Source: Actinomycetes bacterium (GTDB lineage Bacteria > Actinomycetota > Actinomycetes > Mycobacteriales > Micromonosporaceae). Taken from it: a DNA stretch of 10,832 nt. The stretch is from assembly GCA_021793335.1 (NCBI GenBank), contig JAJYSW010000084.1, positions 1-10,832 of the forward strand. Direction: 5' to 3'. Both the position numbers and the translations under genes were made by a program. Below, piece by piece: positions 1 to 5,567 of this stretch; the stretch's first letter is position 1; each line of letters opens with the position of its first letter. Below the pieces are notes generated by a model that was given only the letters and a program-made list of their open reading frames with translations, was not told the origin of the DNA and did no database searches.

Positions 1-77
1 CCTTCCCCGACCACTACGCGCAGTGGGAGGACCTGGCCTGGGACATCATCGAGTCCTACGAGGAGGCCAACTCCTGA
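1..77 (+). CDS. 3' end of a lysozyme/transglycosylase-like cell-wall protein (partial)
   Basis: Only the C-terminal 25 codons are visible, with the first full codon at base 3 and TGA at 75-77. The visible tail, beginning FPDHYAQWEDLAW, matches the C-terminus of the complete gene at 432-1235 (FPDYYAQWEDLAW) at 14 of the first 16 residues. At DNA level 46 of 53 bases agree with 1168-1220. It is therefore a tandem paralogue of that gene and presumably shares its role: an extracytoplasmic muralytic-type domain. Its tail is slightly longer and more acidic (ending EEANS). The catalytic part lies outside the window, so activity cannot be judged. A perfect palindromic terminator follows 33 bases after the stop, so it is probably transcribed separately from its paralogue. 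Confidence 0.85.
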   Translation, partial: FPDHYAQWEDLAWDIIESYEEANS

Positions 78-110
78 TCCGAGCGGAAGACTTCCCTTCC
101 ACCTCCCGAT

Positions 111-142
111 AGAACGGGCCCCGCCGCGGCGGGGCCCGTTCT
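111..142 (+). terminator. Perfect 32-bp palindromic terminator
   Basis: Two perfect 16-base arms starting AGAACGGGCCCC meet at a central CCGCGG and are followed by CTCATTT. The stem is almost all G-C, and the downstream T tract is short, as is usual for actinobacterial intrinsic terminators. It lies 33 bases after the stop of the partial gene at 1-77, and being palindromic could act in both directions. Confidence 0.8.
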
Positions 143-290
143 CATTTCCCCGCCGCCAACACGTTCCGTCACGAAACAACAACTCCGCCGACGTGATCAC
201 GAACACACCGCACATTCGGGGATTTCATCGCCGCTCGCCGGGCAGCGCGCCCTCGCCCGTTCGGCCGAGACGGCCCCCGCAAGACCATGG

Positions 291-323
291 GAGCGCACAT
301 AAAATATGTGATAGCACGCGCTC
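291..323. promoter_or_regulatory. AT-rich nested dyad, possible promoter/operator
   Basis: This is an AT island in otherwise GC-rich DNA. The inner dyad is CACATA-AAA-TATGTG (296-310). An outer dyad GAGCGC (291-296) / GCGCTC (318-323) encloses it. TAAAAT at 300-305 is a good -10 hexamer, but no convincing -35 precedes it. If used, transcription would start near 312 and give a leader of about 120 nt for the gene at 432. It could equally be a repressor or activator site. The dyads are seen; the role is inferred. Confidence 0.4.
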
Positions 324-324
324 T

Positions 325-380
325 GGGCGAATGGGGTACTCGCCCCGAGGGGCGAACTGCGTCCCACGAGCCGGGGACGC
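325..380 (+). other. Hairpin-rich segment upstream of the wall-hydrolase-like gene
   Basis: TCGCCCC (340-346) can pair with GGGGCGA (349-355) around GA, forming a DNA dyad. As RNA it pairs more easily with the upstream GGGCGA at 325-330. A second hairpin is GCGTCCC (359-365) / GGGACGC (374-380) with an 8-nt loop. GGGCGAA occurs twice (325-331 and 350-356). The c-di-AMP riboswitch that often precedes actinobacterial wall hydrolases was looked for, but its conserved core was not seen. The segment may be a structured leader or a set of operator sites. Confidence 0.3.
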
Positions 381-418
381 CACCATCGCCGACCGCCTGA
401 GCAGCACTTTTACGCCTC

Positions 419-424
419 TAGCCT
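419..424 (+). promoter_or_regulatory. -10-like hexamer placed for a leaderless transcript
   Basis: TAGCCT fits the TANNNT -10 pattern and ends 7 nt before the ATG at 432. No Shine-Dalgarno sequence precedes that ATG (the bases before it are TTGCGCGA). This spacing is what a leaderless mRNA starting at or next to the start codon would need. The -35 region (about 396-403, CCTGAGCA) is weak, so this is a candidate only. Confidence 0.35.
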
Positions 425-431
425 TGCGCGA

Positions 432-1235
432 ATGCCGAAGCATTCCGATTCCCCCGCATCCACAGCGAAGACCGAACGCCACAGCAGCGACGAGATCGAC
501 GTCAAACCGGGACGCCACCACGCGCCCCGGGCATCGGTCCGCCGCCTCGCCGTCGCCGGCGTCGCCGCCGTCATCGCCGCCACCTCCGCCGCCGCGACGG
601 CGAGCACACTCGTAGAACGCGACGAGCACTCCCCGCATGAGCGGCCGGCCGAGCGCATCGTGACCCAGGCCGCCGAGGAGGAGCGCGACTGGGACTCCGT
701 CGCACCGATGCCGAGCATCCTCCCCCAGGGCCTGGTGTCCTCCGCTCCCGATCCCCAGAAGACCAAGGTCGAGATCACCCCGGCGCTCGACCGCGACGCC
801 GCGCCCGTCGAGGGCATCGACGAGACGCAGATGACCAATGCGATCACGATCATCGAGGTCGGGATGGACCGCGGCCTCGGCGAACGCGCCTGGGCGGTGG
901 CCCTGGCGACGGCCATGCAGGAGGCGAAGCTCTACAACGCCGCCAACCCGACGGTGCCCGAGTCGTACTCCCACGACTGGGAGGTCGAATACTCCGACCA
1001 CGACTCGGTGGGCCTGTTCCAGCAGCGCCCTTCCACGGGCTGGGGGACAGTCGCGGAGATCATGGACCCCGAGACCTCGGCGGGCAAGTTCTACGGGACG
1101 CTCGAAGGGATCTCCGGCTGGGAGGACATGTCCATCTCCGCCGCCGCGCAGTCCGTGCAGATCTCGGCCTTCCCCGACTACTACGCACAGTGGGAGGACC
1201 TCGCCTGGCGGATCATCGACCGGGCCGTGGTCTAG
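432..1235 (+). CDS. Membrane-anchored lysozyme/transglycosylase-like protein
   Basis: 267 residues. A basic cytoplasmic N-terminus (about 1-37) leads into one hydrophobic Ala/Val segment (about 38-60), a signal anchor or uncleaved signal. A charged, disordered-looking spacer (61-125) follows, then a compact C-terminal domain (about 128-267). That domain carries ALATAMQEAKLYN (E164 is the candidate catalytic acid), DSVGLFQQRPSTGWGT (191-206) and a closing AAQSVQISAFPDYYAQWE block. This resembles the actinobacterial transglycosylase/lysozyme-like domain in which QES/QEA-K-N and SVGLFQQRP are conserved, so peptidoglycan cleavage or binding outside the membrane is likely. Databases often give relatives uninformative names. 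The ATG at 432 lacks a ribosome binding site, and a -10-like hexamer lies just upstream, so the message may be leaderless. Its paralogue ends at 77. Domain assignment is from motif recognition; enzymatic activity is inferred. Confidence 0.85.
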   Translation: MPKHSDSPASTAKTERHSSDEIDVKPGRHHAPRASVRRLAVAGVAAVIAATSAAATASTLVERDEHSPHERPAERIVTQAAEEERDWDSVAPMPSILPQGLVSSAPDPQKTKVEITPALDRDAAPVEGIDETQMTNAITIIEVGMDRGLGERAWAVALATAMQEAKLYNAANPTVPESYSHDWEVEYSDHDSVGLFQQRPSTGWGTVAEIMDPETSAGKFYGTLEGISGWEDMSISAAAQSVQISAFPDYYAQWEDLAWRIIDRAVV

Positions 1236-1248
1236 GCGCGAGGTTCAA

Positions 1249-1334
1249 GGACGTTGTGCCGCCGGATCGCAGCAAAGGCTTCAGCACCGAACACGCAGAG
1301 CACCACGAGCCGACCGGTGAACGGCGGAACGTCC
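1249..1334. repeat. Long bulged inverted repeat just after the wall-protein gene
   Basis: The left arm is GGACGTT-(GTG)-CCGCCG (1249-1264) and the right arm is CGGCGG-AACGTCC (1322-1334). They form a 13-bp stem with one 3-nt bulge and a 57-nt loop. It starts 14 bases after the stop at 1235. It could act as a terminator or RNA-stability element for that gene, or be part of a small RNA. No T tract follows. Confidence 0.4.
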
Positions 1335-1797
1335 GCGGCCACGATGCCCCGGGGCTGCGAAGGCGGACACGCGCTGTTCGGACGGCAGGTCCCGCCTGCG
1401 GTGAGCGAGCCCCTACACGGCCTCGGAAACATCGCCCGGCAGGGACTCCCAGAGCACGAGAGCGGCGGCCGCGAGCGCGAATCACCGCGTCGATCGCCAC
1501 GCCGCGGGACGCCGAAGCACGGCCCGGTCCGGACGGACGGCCCCGAGGCGACCGCCGAACGATTCCGCCGGCCGGGGCGGTCCCGTGAGCCGGGCGATGC
1601 CTCCGGGCGAGGACGCCGTTGCACCGGAACGGCCGCGACGAACGCCTGCGCTCCGGTGCGGCACCGCTGATCGCCGCTTCATCCGAGCCGCCCACACACG
1701 TCCCGCGATACCATCGTCCATGGGCTTCACCCGCATCGGCGGCGAACGCGACAGCGCTTCCGGAGCGTCGACGCCGTCGCCGGGCACGCGGAGCCCC

Positions 1798-1814
1798 GAC
1801 GTCCGCCGGACGTC
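1798..1814. promoter_or_regulatory. 17-bp palindrome upstream of the DUF488 gene
   Basis: GACGTCCG-C-CGGACGTC is a perfect dyad with 8-base arms, ending 45 bases before the ATG at 1860. Length, symmetry and position suit an operator for a dimeric repressor controlling the DUF488-DUF2945 pair. The regulator is unknown and no matching copy was noticed elsewhere in the window. Confidence 0.4.
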
Positions 1815-1859
1815 CCGGGCCGCGAGGGGCTCGGGGAACACGAGAGACCGAGGACCGTC

Positions 1860-2435
1860 ATGGCTGAGGAACATCAGGCCGGGGGCACGGTGTGGACCAT
1901 CGGTCACTGGACGTGCCCGCCCGCGGTCGTGCTCCACACCCTCGACTCCGCAGGCATCGACCTGCTGGTCGACGTGCGCAAGATGCCGGGGTCGCGCCGC
2001 AGCCCGCAGTTCAACGCCGACGAGATGCCCTCGTGGCTCGCCCCCGCGGGGATCGGCTACCTGCATTTGGCCGAACTCGGCGGTCGGCGACCCGAGCAGA
2101 AGGACGTCGACCCGGGCCGCAACGCCGGGTGGCGGAACGCGAGCTTCAAGAACTACGCCGATTACACGCTGACGCCGCAGTTCGAAGCGGGCCTGGACCG
2201 GCTGACCGGCCTGGCCACCGATCGGCACGTCGCCGTCATGTGCGGTGAGCCGATGCCCTGGCGTTGCCACCGCCTGCTCATCTCGAACACGCTGACGGCC
2301 CGCGGATGGACCGTCGTGCATCTGATGAACAACGCGAAGCCGCAACGGCACCGCCTGGGCCAGTGGGGCGCACAGCCCTCCGTGACCGAAGACGGCATCG
2401 TGACCTATCCCGACAGGGCGGAAGGAGCATCATGA
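1860..2435 (+). CDS. DUF488 family protein
   Basis: 191 residues, with the standard DUF488 (PF04343) landmarks in order. These are TIGH at 13-16, LLVDVRKMPGSRRSPQF at 35-51, YLHLAELGGRR at 67-77, a Y-x-x-Y-T-x-T-P-x-F stretch (about 99-108), and MCGE-x4-CHR at 127-138 followed by a helix ending in GWTVVHL. The family is cytoplasmic and widespread. Its biochemical role is not settled, although the conserved Arg/Cys/His pattern suggests nucleotide or nucleic-acid chemistry. GAGG at 1850-1853 lies 6 nt before the ATG and fixes the start. The stop overlaps the next start as ATGA (2432-2435), so the two genes are translationally coupled. A 17-bp palindrome upstream may regulate both. Family assignment is firm; function is not. 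Confidence 0.92.
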   Translation: MAEEHQAGGTVWTIGHWTCPPAVVLHTLDSAGIDLLVDVRKMPGSRRSPQFNADEMPSWLAPAGIGYLHLAELGGRRPEQKDVDPGRNAGWRNASFKNYADYTLTPQFEAGLDRLTGLATDRHVAVMCGEPMPWRCHRLLISNTLTARGWTVVHLMNNAKPQRHRLGQWGAQPSVTEDGIVTYPDRAEGAS

Positions 2436-2647
2436 GCGAGCAGTACTCGGTCGGCGACCACGTCGGCTGGAACTCCGAGGCGGGCCGAGTCTCCGGCACG
2501 ATCACGAAGGTCCACACCAGGGACTTCGAGTACAAGGGGCACCGCCGCCGTGCGAGCGAGGCCGAGCCCCAGTACGAGATCAAGAGCGACAAGACCGACC
2601 ACATCGCGGCCCATAAGGGCTCCGCGCTCACCAAGATCGAGGACTGA
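2432..2647 (+). CDS. DUF2945 / HVA1-type Tudor-like small protein
   Basis: 71 residues. The sequence follows the DUF2945 (PF11160, hypervirulence-associated protein Tudor domain) pattern: YSVGDHVGWNSEAGRVSGTI (5-24), then a basic hinge KGHRRRASEAEPQYEIKSDK (35-54), then the AAHKGSALTKIE end. It is a single compact beta-rich domain with no membrane segment or signal. AAGGAG at 2422-2427 lies 4 nt before the ATG, and the start overlaps the stop of the DUF488 gene by four bases. Tudor/SH3-like folds bind proteins or nucleic acids, but the ligand of bacterial members is not established. The tight coupling suggests both proteins serve one process, perhaps a stress response; that is inference. Confidence 0.9.
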   Translation: MSEQYSVGDHVGWNSEAGRVSGTITKVHTRDFEYKGHRRRASEAEPQYEIKSDKTDHIAAHKGSALTKIED

Positions 2648-2714
2648 GACCGGGCTCGGTGCCCGAACAGCGTGGCGAGCGCTCGGACGGATGCCGGGCG
2701 TCGCCGTGGGCGAT

Positions 2715-2738
2715 CGGTCCGGGCGCGCGCCCGGACCG
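2715..2738 (+). terminator. 24-bp perfect palindrome after the DUF488-DUF2945 pair
   Basis: The 12-base arms CGGTCCGGGCGC / GCGCCCGGACCG are directly abutted, 67 bases after the stop at 2647. The very stable stem suggests a terminator for the upstream pair, though no T tract follows and the distance is a little long. An operator is the alternative. Confidence 0.5.
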
Positions 2739-2837
2739 CGGTGCAGAAGCCCCGGTGGCCCCTGCGGCCTCGATGCGGCGGCGACGCGACTCGTTTGGAG
2801 GAATCCACGAAGTTTTCGGCACAGAGCGCAACTTCGA

Positions 2838-2917
2838 CCACAAAGAGTTGTCACATACGCACAATCATTGTCCGTTTCGCCCGGTCCGTGAGTTGACAGG
2901 GCGGCGACACTGGTCTG
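2838..2917 (+). promoter_or_regulatory. Likely promoter region of the zinc-ribbon membrane protein gene
   Basis: Base composition becomes less GC-rich from about 2785 to 2875. ACAATCATTGT (2861-2871) is an 11-bp palindrome and a possible operator. GACACT (2906-2911) fits a loose -10 pattern and ends 6 nt before the GTG start at 2918, which would suit a leaderless message, since no Shine-Dalgarno sequence is present. TTGACA at 2893-2898 is a consensus -35, but no matching -10 lies 16-19 nt downstream and it would place the transcript start inside the gene. Confidence 0.35.
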
Positions 2918-5512
2918 GTGACCACGTTCAACTGCCCACGCTGCGGCCGGCCGAGCACGCCAGAGCAGTGCCCCTCGTGCGGTCGGGGCCCCGAGCCGCT
3001 CCTCGTCCGCCTCGCCGAGCTCGACGCCGCGTTGCGGTCGCTCTCCTCCAATACCAGCAGCCGCGACGCCGTCGAATCCGAACGCGCCGAAGTGCTCGAC
3101 GGCCTGGGACGCCTCGCCGCCTCCTACCGGGCCGCCGCAACACCCCCGACGCCCCCGCCCTCAGCCCCGACACCGCCCCCGACACCGACGCCGACGGCTC
3201 CGGCGATGCACGCCCCGCCGCAGACCCCGATCGGCCACATGACACCGGTGCACTTCCCGGCGGCACCGCCCATGACGCCGCCCCCGCACCGGCCCCGGCA
3301 GCGCGGGGAAGTGGCCTCCAAGACCGTCCAGACCCTCCTCTTGAGTCTCGGCGGGCTGCTCGTGGCGGCCGCGATCGTCATCTTCACCGCCGTCGCCTGG
3401 CGTCACATGGGCGACGGCGGGCGGCTCCTGGTCCTCGGCGCCTTCACCGCGCTCATGCTCACGGTCCCGGCCGTCCTCATCCGCTTCCGCCTGTGGGCCA
3501 CGGCCGAGACCTTCGCGTCACTGGCCGCGCTCGCCCTGTGGTGCTCGGCCCTGGCCGGGTACTACCTGATGCGGCCCGACCGCTCCCCGCTCTCGGCCGA
3601 GGCCGTCGGCCTCTGGACACTGCTGGTCCTGGCCGCCCTCCTCGCGTACCGATGGGGAGTCGGCACCACCGCCACCGGCTGGGCGCTCCTCCCGCTGGCG
3701 GCCCTCGGCTCGATGTACGCTGCCGCAGGCGAGACCATGCACGCGGCGCTCCTCATGACCGCGATGGCCGCGATGCTCGCCGCCGGGTCCCGGATCGTCG
3801 CCCGCCGCCCCACCCGCCACACCCATTCGGACCTGTGGGCCTCGCACGTGCTGCTGTGCGCCGCCGTCGCCCTGGCCTTCCTCGCCGGGCTCCGCGTCGC
3901 CTTCAGCCTGGACGAATCGCTCGTGCCGCCGGTCGCCGCGGCCGCGGCGGTGCTGGCCGCCGGAAGCCTCGTGGCGACCGTCCGCATCCGCCGCTCCGAG
4001 ACCGCGGTCACCACGATCCTGGTGGCCGCCTCCGCGAGCATCGCCATGACCGTCGTCGCGTGGGCGCTGGCGGCCCGATCCGGCGAGGCCGCGCTCGCGA
4101 TCCCCTCGCTCGCACTGCTGGGCGCGCTCATCGCAGCACTGATCGACGAACTCTCGGGCACCGACGGCGAAGCCACCCGCAAGGCATCGGGCCTGGCGGC
4201 CGTCGCCGCCCCGGCCGCGTTCGCCATCGTCGTCGCGGACGCGCCCGAGCTGACCTCCTACCTCGCCGCATCGGTCCTGGTCGGGCTGCTGGCACTGCGG
4301 ATGCCCGAACCGCTGCGGCGCTCCCTGCGCCACGCCGCCTATATCGGGGGCGCCGCCGTCGCGGGAGTCGGGGCCGTCACCTCGCTCGCGGCGCTGCCCG
4401 CGGTCTGGTGGGACGCGCCCTTCCCTCCGACGCTCGACTGGGAGGTCCCGGTGGTGCTCGCACTCCTGTCGTTCACCGCCGTGCTGGTGCCGGCCCACCG
4501 TCGCCTCGACCTCGTCGCACTCACGCTGACCTTCGCCGCGATCGCCGCGAGCGTGCGGCTCTGGGAGGTGGACCCGGCCCGGTTCGACGCGATGCCGGTG
4601 GTGGGATTCGCCCTGGCCTCGGCGATCGCCCTGACCGGCGCCATGGCCTCGGCGACGCTCGACGGCCGCTGCGTGAGCTGGTGCCTCCTGGCCGTCTGGC
4701 TCCCGCTCACCGGGAGCATGATCGGGGCCTCCCGGATCGACGCGGCGCCTTCGCTGATCGGGTTCGGCCTGGTCGCCGCGGCCGCGGCGATGCTCGCGAT
4801 CGCCGCCGGAGCGCCCCGCCGCAGCCGCCCCGACCGGGTGCTCGCCGCGATCCTCGCGCACGTCCTGGCCGGCGTCACCGCCGGGACGATGATGGTCGGC
4901 GACTGGTTCGGGCAGGTCGTCAGCGGCTCGGATGAGCGCCTGCACCTGCCCGCGGCGCTCGGGGTCTACACCCTCGCACTCACCGGTGTGGCACTGATGG
5001 CGCCGGTCAAGAAGCTGCCGTACGTCATCGCCGCGATGTGCACCGGCACGGTGGCGTGGTGGACGCTCTTGGCGGCGCTGTCGGCGGAGACGTTGGAGCT
5101 GTACACGGCGTTCCCGGCGCTGGTGCTGTTCGCTTTCGGCGTGTGGCGGCTGCTGCGGCGTCCCGAGACGGGCTCGTGGGCGCATCTGGCCGCGCCGATC
5201 GCGGTCGGCATCGGGCCGAGTCTGCTGATGGCGCTCGTCGAGGGCGATGTGCTCCGACGCGTCGCGGTCGGCGCGGCGGCGCTCGCGGTGGTGGCGGTGG
5301 GCGTGGCCCGCCGCTGGCAGGCGCCGCTGCTGTTGGGCTCACTCACGCTGCTGGTGTTGACGATCAACGAACTCGTCCTCGTGTGGCACGCGATCCCGCA
5401 GTGGATTCCGCCGGCCGTGGGCGGCGCGATCCTCATCGGCGCGGGCGCCACCTTCGAAAAACGCCGCCGGGACGTGGTCAGGCTGCGCGAGCAGCTCAAG
5501 TCGATGCGGTGA
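2918..5512 (+). CDS. Zinc-ribbon giant polytopic membrane protein, function unknown
   Basis: 864 residues. The N-terminus has two CxxC knuckles (C6/C9 and C18/C21), a typical short zinc ribbon. A helical, charged stretch (about 27-72) follows, then a Pro/Thr-rich linker (about 74-130). The rest (about 135-845) is almost continuous membrane helices, about 26 by eye, separated by very short loops. The tail is a basic amphipathic segment, EKRRRDVVRLREQLKSMR. Long actinobacterial membrane proteins with this plan are known, but no function is established to my knowledge; no transporter or enzyme motif was recognised. The GTG start is chosen because the zinc ribbon begins at once; it lacks a ribosome binding site. 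Codon choice moves towards G-ending codons after about 5030. The gene converges on dxs with 51 bases between the stops. A cytoplasmic ribbon tethered to a membrane bundle could be a scaffold or sensor, but that is speculation. Confidence 0.88.
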   Translation: MTTFNCPRCGRPSTPEQCPSCGRGPEPLLVRLAELDAALRSLSSNTSSRDAVESERAEVLDGLGRLAASYRAAATPPTPPPSAPTPPPTPTPTAPAMHAPPQTPIGHMTPVHFPAAPPMTPPPHRPRQRGEVASKTVQTLLLSLGGLLVAAAIVIFTAVAWRHMGDGGRLLVLGAFTALMLTVPAVLIRFRLWATAETFASLAALALWCSALAGYYLMRPDRSPLSAEAVGLWTLLVLAALLAYRWGVGTTATGWALLPLAALGSMYAAAGETMHAALLMTAMAAMLAAGSRIVARRPTRHTHSDLWASHVLLCAAVALAFLAGLRVAFSLDESLVPPVAAAAAVLAAGSLVATVRIRRSETAVTTILVAASASIAMTVVAWALAARSGEAALAIPSLALLGALIAALIDELSGTDGEATRKASGLAAVAAPAAFAIVVADAPELTSYLAASVLVGLLALRMPEPLRRSLRHAAYIGGAAVAGVGAVTSLAALPAVWWDAPFPPTLDWEVPVVLALLSFTAVLVPAHRRLDLVALTLTFAAIAASVRLWEVDPARFDAMPVVGFALASAIALTGAMASATLDGRCVSWCLLAVWLPLTGSMIGASRIDAAPSLIGFGLVAAAAAMLAIAAGAPRRSRPDRVLAAILAHVLAGVTAGTMMVGDWFGQVVSGSDERLHLPAALGVYTLALTGVALMAPVKKLPYVIAAMCTGTVAWWTLLAALSAETLELYTAFPALVLFAFGVWRLLRRPETGSWAHLAAPIAVGIGPSLLMALVEGDVLRRVAVGAAALAVVAVGVARRWQAPLLLGSLTLLVLTINELVLVWHAIPQWIPPAVGGAILIGAGATFEKRRRDVVRLREQLKSMR

Positions 5513-5567
5513 GGAGGCGGCCGTTCGGCGCGCCCGCCGGACACGCCGATCGCGCGGCGGCCCTCAC
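5509..5567. terminator. Candidate bidirectional terminator between convergent genes
   Basis: GTGAGG (5509-5514) pairs with CCTCAC (5562-5567). The arms contain the stop codons of the plus-strand gene (TGA, 5510-5512) and of dxs (TCA at 5564-5566, read as TGA). The enclosed GC-rich segment has further short pairings such as CGCCG / CGGCG. There is no T tract, and the outer stem is only 6 bp. Confidence 0.35.

Larger units (their letters stand above)
1236..1859. other. Gene-free stretch of about 620 bases
   Basis: No open frame here has a recognisable domain, a ribosome binding site and sensible composition; all are Arg/Pro/Ser-rich and look like chance frames in GC-rich DNA. The stretch holds several inverted repeats. 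These are a long bulged one at 1249-1334, GCACCGGA (1621-1628) / TCCGGTGC (1652-1659), a 13-bp CGGTGC-G-GCACCG at 1654-1666, and a 17-bp palindrome at 1798-1814. On the minus strand, a 22-codon frame between about 1413 and 1481 reads FALAAAALVLWESLPGDVSEAV. It has gene-like third positions but is bounded by stops, so a decayed gene is possible but unproven. Confidence 0.5.

Noticed and set aside
230..431. c-di-AMP (ydaO/yuaA) riboswitch upstream of the wall-hydrolase-like gene
   Set aside because: The expected conserved core (a GAACCCGTCAGCTAACC-like segment) could not be found, although hairpins are present.
225..1001. Minus-strand frame opposite the lysozyme-like gene
   Set aside because: No recognisable domain, no ribosome binding site, and composition typical of an antisense shadow.
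1413..1481. Minus-strand membrane-like peptide frame FALAAAALVLWESL...
   Set aside because: Only 22 codons between two stops, without start or ribosome binding site; kept only as a hint of a decayed gene in the gap.
1585..2172. Plus-strand frame overlapping the start of the DUF488 gene in another frame
   Set aside because: Arg/Thr/Ser-rich with no domain; the DUF488 frame has a clear family match and ribosome binding site.
2893..2898. TTGACA as the -35 box of the zinc-ribbon protein gene
   Set aside because: No TANNNT-like hexamer lies 16-19 nt downstream, and transcription would begin after the GTG start codon.
3518..5185. Long open frame on the minus strand opposite the membrane-protein gene (555 codons)
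   Set aside because: It is Arg/Gly/Asp/Gln-rich low-complexity sequence with no domain, the expected shadow of an Ala/Leu-rich gene in high-GC DNA.
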